Positions 1 through 9,386 of a stretch of 64,000 nucleotides of DNA are shown here, piece after piece; positions within the stretch are counted from its first letter, which is position 1; every line of letters starts with the position of its first letter. A program made the position numbers and the translations under genes. The notes beneath the pieces are model-generated. The model was not told where the DNA came from, ran no database searches, and saw nothing but the letters and a program-made list of their open reading frames with translations. The DNA comes from Merismopedia glauca CCAP 1448/3 (GTDB lineage Bacteria; Cyanobacteriota; Cyanobacteriia; Cyanobacteriales; CCAP-1448): positions 18,843 to 82,842 of the forward strand of contig NZ_PVWJ01000002.1 of the NCBI RefSeq assembly GCF_003003775.1, in the 5' to 3' direction.

Positions 1-229
1 TTTCGACATAATATATTAACTAAATCTATTGTGAGGACTCAAGTCTCAGAATTTGTATCCTTTGTACTTACATTCTCTCTGAAGTGTAAGTATGCTGTAG
101 TGGCAAAATTCTACTACATCTGGATAGATTTACGATAGATTATATTCATCTTTTGTGAGATGATTTGTAATTAAGCTACAAAGCGATTACTGGGATAAAT
201 TCTCAGTTAGGTGTGAGTGAGGAATAATT

Positions 230-1921
230 ATGTCGAAACTTTTTTGGAACACTATTAAAGTGTCTCCTAGCCTTTTAGGAGCTTATTTGCTATTTGGTGG
301 TGTAGCGATCGCCGCACCAGAGATCCGAAATCCATCATCAACTATAAACTCGGAAGTTGCCCAAGCTACTCCTGTAGATACCACAAATCTAGAGCAAATC
401 CAGCAATATTCTAACCCCGATGCGGTCAATGGAGCTAGCAGTGACTCCATGAACCAAGTCACTAATGTTTCCCAATTTAGCGATGTACAATCTACTGATT
501 GGGCATATGAAGCCTTAAGTCGAGTAGTTGAAAAATACGGCTGCTTGCAAGGTTATCCAGATGGAACATACAGAGGTAAAAGAGCTTTATCTCGCTATGA
601 ATTTGCGGCTGGTTTAAATGCCTGCTTGCGTCAAATTGAAGCTTTAATCGAAGCTAAAGGTCAAAACTACGTTCTTAAAGAAGACTTTGAAGCTCTGCAA
701 CGTCTAGTCGAAGAATTCCGCACCGAGCTAGCCACTTTAGGTAGTCGGGTGGATAACTTAGAAGCACGTACTGACTTTCTCGAATCCCACCAGTTCTCTA
801 CTACCACTAAACTGAATGGAGAGGTGATTTTTGCGATCGCTGACGTGTTTGGCGATACAAAAGCTAGTGTTGACGCGAACAATGACGGTGTAAATGACGA
901 TTTAGATGTCAATACCATCTTTTCAAATCGAGTTCGTCTCAACTTGGATACTAGCTTCACAGGAAAAGACCGCCTCAGAACCCGTCTCCAAGCTCGTAAC
1001 ACCACTTCATTTAGCGGTAGCGCTCTTACAGGTACTAATATGACCCGTTTGGGGTTTGATGGTGACGAAGGAAATGATGTATTCTTGAGCCGCTTGCAGT
1101 ATCAGGCTCCCTTGGGTGATAAAGTCAAAATCATTTTAGAAGCTAATGGTTTTGAGTGGAACGACACTTTAGACAGCTTTGCAGGTGCTTTTGAATCTTC
1201 CGGTACTGGTTCCATTTCTCGCTTTGGTCGCTTTAATCCTATCTACCGTCAGAGCCGAGATGGTGCAGGTGCTGCAATTAGATTCGATCTGAGCAAGAGC
1301 TTCGGTTTGTCATTTGCTTATGCGGCTCCAGGTGGTGAAGCTAACAACCCCAACAGTGGTTTATTTAACGGTTCTTATGCAGCACTAGCTCAAGTAGCCT
1401 TTAAACCTTCAGATAGTATTAGCCTTGGTTTAACCTATGTTCGTTCCTTAAACCAAATCGGTGAGGTTGATTTGACTGGTGGAACTGGTAGCGCTCTAGC
1501 CAGAAGACCATTCGGTAATGGGGTAGAAACTACTTCTAACCAATTTGGGGTTGAAGCTCTCTTCCGTCCTAGTAAAAGCATCCAGTTGTCTGGTTGGGTA
1601 GGCTTTACAGATGCTCAAGCTGAAGACGGTACAGGTAGAAATGCTGATATCTGGAACTACGCCGTAGCTTTAGGTTTCCCAGACTTGGGTAAAAAAGGGA
1701 ACTTACTTGGGTTTGTTTTCGGAATGCCACCAAAAGCTACCAGTATTGAAGGCGGACGTGCAGACCAAAATACTTCCTTGCATATCGAAGGCTTCTATCG
1801 CTATCGCTTGACAGACAACATTGAAATTACTCCTGGTTTGTTTGTGTTGCTTAATCCAGAACACAATGACAACAATGATACTCAGTATGTAGGAGTAATT
1901 CGGACAACCTTTAAGTTCTAG
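230..1921 (+). CDS. SLH-domain outer-membrane porin (SomA/OprB-like, iron uptake porin family)
   Basis: This is a 563-residue outer-membrane channel of the cyanobacterial SomA/OprB type. Residues 1-29 look like a signal peptide ending in AIA-AP. Residues about 82-140 form one S-layer homology domain (FSDVQSTDWAYEAL, then LQGYPDG), which in this family anchors the porin to peptidoglycan. A coiled coil follows at about 150-186 (EALQRLVEEFRTEL). The rest, from about 190 on, is rich in alternating polar and aromatic residues typical of a beta barrel, and the chain ends in an aromatic residue, as outer-membrane proteins do. The family passes small solutes and inorganic ions, including iron; the substrate here cannot be read from sequence. 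The ATG follows a GAGGAATA ribosome site. A terminator lies just downstream, so the gene appears monocistronic. Confidence 0.9.
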   Translation: MSKLFWNTIKVSPSLLGAYLLFGGVAIAAPEIRNPSSTINSEVAQATPVDTTNLEQIQQYSNPDAVNGASSDSMNQVTNVSQFSDVQSTDWAYEALSRVVEKYGCLQGYPDGTYRGKRALSRYEFAAGLNACLRQIEALIEAKGQNYVLKEDFEALQRLVEEFRTELATLGSRVDNLEARTDFLESHQFSTTTKLNGEVIFAIADVFGDTKASVDANNDGVNDDLDVNTIFSNRVRLNLDTSFTGKDRLRTRLQARNTTSFSGSALTGTNMTRLGFDGDEGNDVFLSRLQYQAPLGDKVKIILEANGFEWNDTLDSFAGAFESSGTGSISRFGRFNPIYRQSRDGAGAAIRFDLSKSFGLSFAYAAPGGEANNPNSGLFNGSYAALAQVAFKPSDSISLGLTYVRSLNQIGEVDLTGGTGSALARRPFGNGVETTSNQFGVEALFRPSKSIQLSGWVGFTDAQAEDGTGRNADIWNYAVALGFPDLGKKGNLLGFVFGMPPKATSIEGGRADQNTSLHIEGFYRYRLTDNIEITPGLFVLLNPEHNDNNDTQYVGVIRTTFKF

Positions 1922-1955
1922 TTGTAAAACAAGCTTTTTCCCTAGCTGCATATTT

Positions 1956-1992
1956 GAGGCGTTAGTTTACGATTAACTGCGCCTCTTTTTTT
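1956..1992 (+). terminator. Intrinsic terminator of the porin gene
   Basis: A GAGGCG...CGCCTC stem, extended inward by AGTT/AACT pairing, is followed directly by a run of seven T. It lies 35 bases after the porin stop codon. Confidence 0.75.
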
Positions 1993-2004
1993 GGCGATCG
2001 CTCA

Positions 2005-2060
2005 TAAGTACCTGTGCAAAATTAAGTAAAGAGTAAAGAGTAAAGAGTAAAGAGTAAAGA
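2005..2060 (+). repeat. Dispersed 21-bp repeat followed by a GTAAAGA heptamer array
   Basis: Positions 2005-2025 are identical to the reverse complement of 41254-41274. Five copies of the heptamer GTAAAGA follow at 2026-2060. At the second site related heptamers again lie on the same side of the repeat, so the two parts seem to travel together. Nothing coding is seen between 1993 and 2189. Confidence 0.7.
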
Positions 2061-2189
2061 GTTAACTACCCAACGCTCTATTGCGTAGCAATGAGGGCGG
2101 ACTTCGTGACAGGTGGTTAAACTGTGCAGCAGCTAAATTGTAGATGACTGAGTTAGCTTTCTGGGTTATCAAACCCTCTCCGTGTCTCC

Positions 2190-2819
2190 CTATCTCCGCG
2201 TCCCCGTGTCCTCATCCCATTTTTGATTCGGATAAAGATCTGTGGTGACGGGTACATAAGCACCAGCCGGAATTTCTACTCCAGGACCAAGGCGACAACC
2301 CGCACTGATAAAGGCTCCATCTCCAATTTTGACTCTTTTGGCATAGAGCATCAAGTTGTCTTTCTTTGGTTTGACAGCGTGAGAATAGATCCCGATTCCA
2401 TGACCGAAAACTACGCGATCGCCGATTTCCAATAGGGAGCGATCGCCAATCTCTAGTCTTGATGTCCAATATACTCCTTGACCGACTTTTGCCCCCCATA
2501 ACCTGAGCCACAAGGAAAATAAACCAGGAATTAGGCGCAATATAGTTTCTAAAGCTGGAAAAGCGATATAAATAAGTTGAATTTGATGGGTTCCCCACCA
2601 CGGGGCATAGTTTTTCCCTTCTAGATAGCTAATCCCTTCTTTAAGCGGATAAAACAGATGATGCAGCCAATAAACTAGCAAAGGTAGTACATAAAATACT
2701 GCTAGTAAAGCAACAGCGCTGAAAATACTTGGTTCAATACATAACCACACAAAAGATACTACTCCCAAGAGCATCACTAATGTTGGGAAAAAAGAAAGGA
2801 TGACACTGAGCCAAGTCAT
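2190..2819 (-). CDS. Membrane-anchored acyltransferase with hexapeptide (left-handed beta-helix) repeats
   Basis: The 209-residue protein starts with about three hydrophobic segments (residues 5-30, 35-60 and 80-105). A short left-handed beta-helix follows at about 110-195, seen in the repeating pattern IGDRSLLEIGDRVVFGHG and then KIGDGAFISAGCRLGPG. This combination is known in cyanobacterial acyltransferases of the CoA- or ACP-dependent hexapeptide superfamily. The helix is short and no substrate can be assigned. It could modify a lipid or a cell-surface sugar, which is inference. It stands alone on the minus strand, downstream of a convergent porin gene. Confidence 0.7.
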   Translation of the reverse strand: MTWLSVILSFFPTLVMLLGVVSFVWLCIEPSIFSAVALLAVFYVLPLLVYWLHHLFYPLKEGISYLEGKNYAPWWGTHQIQLIYIAFPALETILRLIPGLFSLWLRLWGAKVGQGVYWTSRLEIGDRSLLEIGDRVVFGHGIGIYSHAVKPKKDNLMLYAKRVKIGDGAFISAGCRLGPGVEIPAGAYVPVTTDLYPNQKWDEDTGTRR

Positions 2820-2881
2820 AGGCTATCTTGTGCATATGCAAGAGCTAGATTACACTATCAAATTCGCTTTTAAGGTGTAAG

Positions 2882-3295
2882 ATGACAAAAAATAATTTTT
2901 TTCAACCTCAAGAGTTTACTGAAGATAAACTGCGAGTAGAGATTCCCCCAGAAACGAGTTTGATACAGGGAGATAGAGTACCCAATGGATACGATCCAAT
3001 GGGACAAGTTTATCTTGAAGGTCGAGCCTATAGAGGTTTTGGAGGAGGAAGCACTCCTTGGTGGGTGATTATTTCAGGTTGGATGATTTTTGGATCGTTC
3101 AGTTTTCTGACTCTGGGAGTAGCGTTAGAAGCCATAAAAGACTTGTTGGTTCAAAAATCTACGAGTGGGGATCTTTTAGCCAGTTTTTTCGGTTATTTCC
3201 CGCTAATAATTGCCATCATAATCTCTGGCTCGATCTTGTTTATTTTGTGGAAAGGGACTAAAGCTAAACTTGCTCGAAAACGTAGAAATAGGTAA
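2882..3295 (+). CDS. Small conserved-type membrane protein, function unknown
   Basis: This 137-residue protein has a soluble N-terminal half and two hydrophobic segments (about residues 59-85 and 96-122). It ends in a strongly basic tail (KGTKAKLARKRRNR), which suggests the C-terminus lies in the cytoplasm. I do not recognise the family. The gene is divergent from the acyltransferase at 2190-2819 with only 62 bases between the starts, so the two may share a promoter region. It converges on the DUF29 gene with 8 bases between the stop codons. Confidence 0.6.
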   Translation: MTKNNFFQPQEFTEDKLRVEIPPETSLIQGDRVPNGYDPMGQVYLEGRAYRGFGGGSTPWWVIISGWMIFGSFSFLTLGVALEAIKDLLVQKSTSGDLLASFFGYFPLIIAIIISGSILFILWKGTKAKLARKRRNR

Positions 3296-3303
3296 GCTGG
3301 GCG

Positions 3304-3765
3304 CTACTTACTACCATCGGGGAACCAATTATCATCTAAAGCTTGGTCAATAGTGAAAGGACAGTCAATCGGAAAATCCTTCAATCCAGTTTCCTTAATG
3401 GCTACCTTCACTGCGTCTTGATAACTTTTAGCCAGTACCGTTTTTGGGTAGATTAGCAAGCTGGGATTGTCTGCTAGCAGCTTTTGGATTTCTAACCGAC
3501 TATAAGTGATGGAACCCGCCCAACTTCCCTTTGGTTCTCCCTCAATCGTATACTGACGACCGCTAGCTTGATATTGCCACTTTAGCAAGTGAGTTAACAA
3601 AACAGTGAGGTAAGATGCGATCGCCCTCCGTTCGCTTTTCCCCAAATCTTCTACCTCTTGCGCCAAAATTTCGAGATCTATCTCCTCAAACCTCCTCTGA
3701 CGTAACAGTTCAGCCGTCTGCTGCGCCCACAAACTGAAGTCTTGCTGGTACAACTTAGAAAACAT
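3304..3765 (-). CDS. DUF29 family protein
   Basis: This 153-residue protein opens with LYQQDFSLWAQQTAELLRQ, the characteristic start of DUF29 proteins, which are common in multiple copies in cyanobacteria and have no established function. The conserved core EDLGKSERRAIASYL is followed by LLTHLLKWQYQ. An upstream in-frame extension to 3846 exists. It is translated from low-complexity TTGGGGA repeat DNA, so I place the start at the ATG whose last complement base is 3765. The gene lies 67 bases downstream of pgeF on the same strand and may be read through from it. Confidence 0.8.
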   Translation of the reverse strand: MFSKLYQQDFSLWAQQTAELLRQRRFEEIDLEILAQEVEDLGKSERRAIASYLTVLLTHLLKWQYQASGRQYTIEGEPKGSWAGSITYSRLEIQKLLADNPSLLIYPKTVLAKSYQDAVKVAIKETGLKDFPIDCPFTIDQALDDNWFPDGSK

Positions 3766-3832
3766 GAGTGTTGGGGATTGGGGATTGGGGCATTGACCAA
3801 CTAAACTTAGTTTACTCCCAACTTCTAACCTG

Positions 3833-4663
3833 TCAATTACTAACAATTCCCGACCATTGCACTTTTTTCAAGGCTTCGCGACGATAGGAGAAGAAATTCT
3901 CTGGATCTTGATAAGTGCATTGAGGAGCGATCGCAATTTGCTCGGGGTTCAACCCTAGTTGCTGTAATTGAATGCTGTTGACTTTCCTGACATCTAAACG
4001 CACTTTACCAGGTTCATCGTCCGGTAAAATTGGTGAATCTGGTAGCTTTTCAGCATATTCAATAATTTTCAAGGGCAATTGAGTTAGATCGTTGGACATG
4101 AGACTAGACACTACTTGAGCCGCAACTTCAGTAGTTACTTGATATACATCTCCAGCGATCGCAGGCCCTAAAGCGACTCTTAAATCGGGGATATGGCTAC
4201 CAGCTTGAACTAAACGAGCGATCGCCTCTGGTAAAATTTTCTTCCCCGTACCCCGCCATCCTGCGTGTACGGCTCCCACTCTACCAGTTTTCACATCTCC
4301 AATCAAAGCTGGGGTACAATCAGCACTGCAAACCCAAATTGATTGTAGAGGCACTTCGGTAATCAAACCATCACCGAAAGGATAATCTCCCTGTTCTTGA
4401 GCTTTAATATTAACTTCCGAAGGCGATAAAACCGCAGCACCGTGTACTTGTTTGACTCGATAAACTTGTGCTTCTCGGTTTAATACCTGAACTAATACTG
4501 CTGGTTCTCGCGGCGAAAATTGGCGAGTAAAGAAGCCATGCGACCAATAATTTAACAAAGAACAAGTAAGATAGGGTAATCCTTCCCAAATATGCCAATC
4601 CCAAGTAACTTTTGAGTTATTACTTAGGGGGTGGGAATCGAGTTTTAATAAGGGGTTTAGCAT
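3833..4663 (-). CDS. pgeF: Peptidoglycan editing factor PgeF (laccase-domain, YfiH/COG1496)
   Basis: This 276-residue protein is a multicopper-polyphenol-oxidase-fold enzyme. The family removes wrongly incorporated residues from peptidoglycan precursors and can act on purine nucleosides. The metal-binding and active-site residues are visible: His74 in KQVHG, Cys116 in SADCTP and His133 in AVHAGWRGTGK. The C-terminal signature DPENFFSYRRE is also intact. Length is normal for the family. A short stretch of GAAGTCA-type repeat DNA and a palindrome lie upstream, separating it from the divergent biotin ligase gene. Confidence 0.9.
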   Translation of the reverse strand: MLNPLLKLDSHPLSNNSKVTWDWHIWEGLPYLTCSLLNYWSHGFFTRQFSPREPAVLVQVLNREAQVYRVKQVHGAAVLSPSEVNIKAQEQGDYPFGDGLITEVPLQSIWVCSADCTPALIGDVKTGRVGAVHAGWRGTGKKILPEAIARLVQAGSHIPDLRVALGPAIAGDVYQVTTEVAAQVVSSLMSNDLTQLPLKIIEYAEKLPDSPILPDDEPGKVRLDVRKVNSIQLQQLGLNPEQIAIAPQCTYQDPENFFSYRREALKKVQWSGIVSN

Positions 4664-4684
4664 AAGTCAGAAGTCAGAAGTTAG

Positions 4685-4704
4685 GGGCGCAACGCGTTGC
4701 GCCC
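4685..4704. repeat. Perfect 20-bp palindrome, dispersed repeat family
   Basis: The sequence GGGCGCAACGCGTTGCGCCC is a perfect palindrome, framed by AGAAGTCAGAAGT-like repeats. It is related to the longer palindromes at 29030-29057 and 34720-34747. It lies in the divergent gap between pgeF and the biotin ligase gene. Confidence 0.7.
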
Positions 4705-4800
4705 GTACAGAAGTCAGAAGTAAAATATATCAAATCAATAGTTTCAGCTTCCAACTAGGTTTTAACCTTTTATTTTCGGTCAGATTGAGATGGAACACCT

Positions 4801-5481
4801 ATGGGATTTAATCGGGAGTTAGTCGGTTATTGGCTAGGCGATCGCTTACCTCTAAAAATTAATCTACAAGTTTATGATACCCTAGCCTCAACTAGTGAGA
4901 CATTATGGAAATTAATGGAGAAGGGAGCATCTCCAGGAACAGTCGTAGTAGCACTTCAACAAACTGCCGGAAGGGGTCAATGGGGACGACAATGGTCTTC
5001 TAATCTAGGGGGATTATATCTTTCTTTAGCCCTGACTCCCAACCTACCTACGGCTCATAGTAGCTATCTTACTATATGTACCGCTTGGGGAATTGCTACC
5101 CAACTTAGAGACTATGAAATCCCTGTAGAGTTGAAATGGCCCAACGACCTAATTTTAGATCGCCGCAAACTAGGGGGAATTTTAACCGAAACTCGGATTC
5201 AGCAAGATCTAATTACCCAAGCTGTAGTTGGAGTCGGGATTAATTGGACAAATCGAGTTCCAGAAGTTGGGATTAACCTGCAAGATTTTCTCACGAAAAT
5301 TGATTCATTAGAAAAATTAGCTGCACTAACGATTCAAGGAATTGTATTAGGCTATAGTTACTGTAATCCCCAAAAATTCAAAACTATTATTCCAGCTTAC
5401 AAACAGCTTTTAACTTCAGATACTTATAGAGATACCACTGCTGAATCAGAGTTATTCTTTCAGCAGTTAGAGTTTAAATAA
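4801..5481 (+). CDS. birA: Biotin--[acetyl-CoA-carboxylase] ligase, catalytic type without a DNA-binding domain
   Basis: This 226-residue enzyme attaches biotin through biotinyl-AMP to the carrier subunit of acetyl-CoA carboxylase, the first step of fatty-acid synthesis. The biotinyl-AMP loop TAGRGQWGR is at residues 55-63. KWPNDL is at 112-117, followed by the catalytic lysine region RKLGGILTE. Compared with E. coli BirA the N-terminal winged helix is missing, so this is a monofunctional enzyme that should not repress transcription. The start ATG gives a normal N-terminus. The gene ends 32 bases before the end of the convergent pseudopilin operon. Confidence 0.9.
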   Translation: MGFNRELVGYWLGDRLPLKINLQVYDTLASTSETLWKLMEKGASPGTVVVALQQTAGRGQWGRQWSSNLGGLYLSLALTPNLPTAHSSYLTICTAWGIATQLRDYEIPVELKWPNDLILDRRKLGGILTETRIQQDLITQAVVGVGINWTNRVPEVGINLQDFLTKIDSLEKLAALTIQGIVLGYSYCNPQKFKTIIPAYKQLLTSDTYRDTTAESELFFQQLEFK

Positions 5482-5513
5482 ACCAATTTTTGGTAGGAAA
5501 CCCAACTTTAAAA

Positions 5514-8042
5514 TTAACGCAAGAACTTACGACTAAATACCTCTTGACGCAAGTAAACCAAATTAGGAGTCATGGGAGGTAAGTTTTCGTAAGCATCGAA
5601 ATAGCGATCGTAATTGTAATCCCGTTTGGGGTTAGTATATGCCCAATTTTGATTATCCGTCCAAGCACCACTTACGTGTTGAGGAGTTCCTAAACTCACT
5701 AGCGAACCATAGTAAGTTAGCGTTATACCAGACCAATTTTCGTGTAATCGGGGGTAATTATGCAAGCCACCATTGGGTACGCCAGTTTGTGATATATCTG
5801 TACCAGATAGAAAAGCAGCCTGAATTTTAGTTGCTGTAGCGGCTGGTGCAGTTCTAGTAGTTTTTAAACCAGTATGATTTCCACAATTAAGTAAATTGGT
5901 TGTAGTGTTTAAACACGCATTTGATAACACATTAATTGAGTCAGTTAAAACAGAAGCTGGCTGTTTGTTAATAGTGTTATAGTCACCTTGTAGATAAACA
6001 GCTTGATCGCTAGCAATGGTTAATCCAGTAGGATCTGTAACAGAACTAGTCGTTGATAAACCAGGTAATTCTTGCCCATTAGTTACTACAAAACCATAAG
6101 GACTTTGATTAGTATTAACATCTGCTACAGTTTCATCTACCGTAGCATGAATTACTAAACCACCTTCTGTTCTATCTGCGGCTGCGTAGCCTAGTTTTTG
6201 GAAAGAACCATTAGCTGCTGTACTATCTCCTTGAATGCCATTACTTGAGTTATTATCTGCATCATAAAGAGTGAAAAGAGCTTGATTAGAACTAAACCCA
6301 TTCCCACTATTATTGTTACTAGGATCGTTACCAGTAAACTCAACATAAACTCCATCTTTATTCCAGATAGTTAGAGCCTTCATATTGAATTGTAAAACTT
6401 GAATTTGTCTATCTTCTCTACTGTTGTAGAACTGGTTAACGCTTAAAGGTGAAGCGACAAAACATCCTCCATTTAGAGATGAAGTAGTTCGTAAACCCGC
6501 TACATCATTGGGATTCCAGTCTTTAATTGTATTATTCCAATGATTAGTTGCAGTTCCGTTATCTAAACCTGTAGCGACCAGCGCATTAATAATATTATCT
6601 TTGACAGTATGTATTTTGCCAACACCACCACTATAAAGAGTATTTAATGATGAAGTCAATTCAGTACCATATTTTAAGGGAACTTCACTGACTTTAATTG
6701 AAGCAATAGATACCTTTAAAGCCTTGGCTATAGCCTCTTTTCTTTCTGGAGTATTAAGGTCTGTTGGAATACCAGTTAGTTCGTTAGGAACAGAACTGCA
6801 AAAATTAGTTATGACTGGTTGGCGCAGACTTTGTAATTGTCCAGGTTGTAAAATTACAATCTGACCATTATTGCGATTGATTGATTGAACGGCAAATGGT
6901 AAATTTGCACCTGAAGCAGCAGGATTGAACTGAATTCTTAGATCGGCTTGTGCATGGTAATCTCCGTTTTTGTTGAGAAAACTTGGCTCAGGAACCTTGA
7001 TGTTTTTAACACCTACTTTAAGACGATTTCCCCAGCGATTTTTGATATAGGTTCGGTCAATTAGCGATAATAAACTATCAGTGTAACTACTATCGTGTAA
7101 AGCTTGGCAATCTTGACCATCTGGTAAACTAGCGTTGTATTTACATAAAGTAGTTCTGTCACTAGAAAAAGTTGTATCTTCTGACTTCCTTCTGCTATAA
7201 GCATCACCAACGGCGGAAACTTGTCCCATAATTTTTAAGTTATCTGGATCGGCTTTTTGAGCGCCAAAATAGATACTACCGTTGCTATGTACTGGTCCAT
7301 TAATTACCATTTTAGAGCCAGGGTGAAACTCCATATCATTTTTGTAGAAAGCTGCAAATTGAAACAGAGGAACATTGCGGATTTTGATCAGCATTTCTTG
7401 TTTAGATTCTTGGCTACAATCAGGGCGATCTTTTTCTGGTATTGATGCTAATTGTTGAGGATCGCAATATTCGGGTTGAGCATCTGCTACGATTTTATAA
7501 CGATATTCTAGAGCGGCTAAATCTTCAAACAATTCACCTGGGGGAATTGTGACTCTTCTCGGTATAGGTTGTTGTGTAACTGCATCTTGATTATTTAAAT
7601 CGTTAACGTAACTAATAATATTTTTTCCCCCAATTTTATATACTAGACATTGAAAATCTCCATTTCCATTATTAGATGATTCTTCATCTAAACAGTCGGC
7701 TGTTGAAGCTGGAGGGTTTTGTGAACCTTGTCCATTAGGAAGAGTTATGAGAAGAAATTTTTGTCTAATTTTTTCGGCTCTCAAGTTTAATCCACCTTCA
7801 GCACCGTAGAAACTACTATTACTATTAACTGAAGCTTCAGATGTGCTTTTTTCAATTTTAGCTGCGACTATGTATGCCATTAATAGTGCTTGTAACACTA
7901 ACATGACTCCTACAACCACAAAGAGAATATATCCCTGTTCTGACTGTTTTTCTCGTTTCCATAAATGTAGAGAAACATGAAAAATTAGTCTGGTAATTTT
8001 CGAGGAAATTTGATTATTTCGGGGTGTAAATAAGTTTGACAT
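5514..8042 (-). CDS. hpsA: Large PilX/HpsA-like protein of a type IV pseudopilin operon
   Basis: This 842-residue protein has a single hydrophobic helix at about 38-62, preceded by QSEQGYILFVVVGVML, like the N-terminus of PilX-type minor pilins. A PilX-like SSFYGAEGGLNLRAEKIRQKF segment follows, and then a very long exported domain. Size, gene order and N-terminus match HpsA of hormogonium polysaccharide loci and slr2018 of Synechocystis; both loci are needed for pilus-driven motility or slime secretion. The exported part has NGPVHSNGSIYFGAQ and many Asn, Ser and Thr residues, but no enzyme motif that I can see. It is the last gene of the operon, 23 bases after the PilW-like gene. The symbol is by analogy. 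Confidence 0.7.
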   Translation of the reverse strand: MSNLFTPRNNQISSKITRLIFHVSLHLWKREKQSEQGYILFVVVGVMLVLQALLMAYIVAAKIEKSTSEASVNSNSSFYGAEGGLNLRAEKIRQKFLLITLPNGQGSQNPPASTADCLDEESSNNGNGDFQCLVYKIGGKNIISYVNDLNNQDAVTQQPIPRRVTIPPGELFEDLAALEYRYKIVADAQPEYCDPQQLASIPEKDRPDCSQESKQEMLIKIRNVPLFQFAAFYKNDMEFHPGSKMVINGPVHSNGSIYFGAQKADPDNLKIMGQVSAVGDAYSRRKSEDTTFSSDRTTLCKYNASLPDGQDCQALHDSSYTDSLLSLIDRTYIKNRWGNRLKVGVKNIKVPEPSFLNKNGDYHAQADLRIQFNPAASGANLPFAVQSINRNNGQIVILQPGQLQSLRQPVITNFCSSVPNELTGIPTDLNTPERKEAIAKALKVSIASIKVSEVPLKYGTELTSSLNTLYSGGVGKIHTVKDNIINALVATGLDNGTATNHWNNTIKDWNPNDVAGLRTTSSLNGGCFVASPLSVNQFYNSREDRQIQVLQFNMKALTIWNKDGVYVEFTGNDPSNNNSGNGFSSNQALFTLYDADNNSSNGIQGDSTAANGSFQKLGYAAADRTEGGLVIHATVDETVADVNTNQSPYGFVVTNGQELPGLSTTSSVTDPTGLTIASDQAVYLQGDYNTINKQPASVLTDSINVLSNACLNTTTNLLNCGNHTGLKTTRTAPAATATKIQAAFLSGTDISQTGVPNGGLHNYPRLHENWSGITLTYYGSLVSLGTPQHVSGAWTDNQNWAYTNPKRDYNYDRYFDAYENLPPMTPNLVYLRQEVFSRKFLR

Positions 8043-8065
8043 CTGAATAATTTGTATTTTATGGA

Positions 8066-8986
8066 TTATCTAGATAAAGAGTTTCTAGGGAAAAACTGTC
8101 CAGCAATATTCAATTTATCTTGGCTAACTTTGGCAGCGCCAGGTGATGGATTGATCGCTTTAATATTGACTTTAACGCTTTGTAATCGCCACCATCTATA
8201 AGTGTTTCCATCAGTATGTGTATAAGGAAAGGTTCCAGTTTCTACTGAAATAGTGGGGAGGGATACTTTAACATCAAAAGAGTCAATGGAATTGACTATG
8301 TTTAAGGTTTTACTTCCATCAATTATTAGTTTCATTTTATGATCTACCAATTGATAGCGGTGTTCTTCTAAAATGTAAACTGTGCTATTAGCACTATAAT
8401 TTCTTTGCCAAGGAGTACCATCATTTAATCTATTAATTGATAAATTTGTGGTATCTTCGCTGGCGTATGTAAAATATTCTCCATTACCGTTACCATCATG
8501 GATAAAAGCTCTCACTCTTTCTTGAGTATTTCCTTGGCAACCTGTTTCTCCATCTAGAGAACAACGATATGTTTGCCATTGTTGTACATCATCATTTGTA
8601 TTGCTACAAGTAACAGGAATATTATTGGCGGTAGTAGTCCCCGCACTAACATTTTGACAAGTTCGTAATATAGGTAAAGATAGATTTAATCGGATCGTTA
8701 AATCGGAACTATTGTTAACTTCAATTACAGGAAAATTTTCTTCGCTGATACGTTCCCCAGCTTGTTTAAGATCTGTACCAATAATATCAAGGGTGGCACG
8801 CAGGTTTTGATTAACTTCTGTTCTAGCTAGATCTTCTACATATAATTTCCGGTTTGAAACTAATAAGGATAAAGTTAATGATAATAAGATTCCGCCTATG
8901 ATTAAACTAACTATTAATTCAATTAAGGTTAACCCTTTACTCGAATTTTGTATAAATAGTTTCCACAGTATAAATTTTGACTGCAT
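8066..8986 (-). CDS. PilW-like pseudopilin (HpsC/HpsD type)
   Basis: This 306-residue protein carries a class III prepilin signal: a 17-residue leader ending in SSKG, then LTLIELIVSLIIGGILLSL. The Glu at mature position 5 is present, as needed for pilin assembly and N-methylation. PilD-type peptidase would cut after the Gly. The long exported domain fits PilW-like minor pilins. The start overlaps the end of the upstream gene by 50 bases; an AGAGGT ribosome site lies about 8-10 bases before this ATG, which supports it. Within the operon it should sit at the tip of a pilus or pseudopilus with its neighbours. Confidence 0.8.
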   Translation of the reverse strand: MQSKFILWKLFIQNSSKGLTLIELIVSLIIGGILLSLTLSLLVSNRKLYVEDLARTEVNQNLRATLDIIGTDLKQAGERISEENFPVIEVNNSSDLTIRLNLSLPILRTCQNVSAGTTTANNIPVTCSNTNDDVQQWQTYRCSLDGETGCQGNTQERVRAFIHDGNGNGEYFTYASEDTTNLSINRLNDGTPWQRNYSANSTVYILEEHRYQLVDHKMKLIIDGSKTLNIVNSIDSFDVKVSLPTISVETGTFPYTHTDGNTYRWWRLQSVKVNIKAINPSPGAAKVSQDKLNIAGQFFPRNSLSR

Positions 8987-9386
8987 CTCTGATTACCTCT
9001 AGTTTAATCTTTCTGCAATTATCTTTACAGCTAGTTTGGTCTTCTGAAAAAGTAATATTTGCTTGATATGAATAGGAAGTATAATTAGTAATAGCAGGAG
9101 GGCATAAATCAATATCTTCTTGAGGAGCAGAATCTATGGGAGGACATTGCTTAGTAATAGACTGGTTAATAGGAGGTTTGGGTAAATTATTAGGATCTTT
9201 TTGTCTGAGATGATCGAGAATTCTTTGGGAAAACACTACTGCACCAGTCCGAACTTCACTATTGATAGTATTCAATCTTTGTTGGGTAAATAGCAAAGAT
9301 AAAAAGGCTAATCCTACAGTTATGACAACTAAAGCAACTATCACTTCAACTAAGCTAAAACCAGAATTTGATTCTATTCGCCTCAT
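8937..9386 (-). CDS. PilV-like pseudopilin (HpsB/HpsC type)
   Basis: This 149-residue protein has the prepilin leader MRRIESNSG, then FSLVEVIVALVVITVGLAFLSL with Glu at mature position 5. The hydrophobic helix is followed by an exported domain with two Cys pairs (CPPIDS...LCPP and SCKDNC), which may form disulfides. Its start overlaps the stop of the upstream gene by ATGA, which points to translational coupling. PilV-type minor pilins prime pilus assembly with PilW- and PilX-type partners, and all of these occur here. Confidence 0.8.
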   Translation of the reverse strand: MRRIESNSGFSLVEVIVALVVITVGLAFLSLLFTQQRLNTINSEVRTGAVVFSQRILDHLRQKDPNNLPKPPINQSITKQCPPIDSAPQEDIDLCPPAITNYTSYSYQANITFSEDQTSCKDNCRKIKLEVIRDAVKIYTVETIYTKFE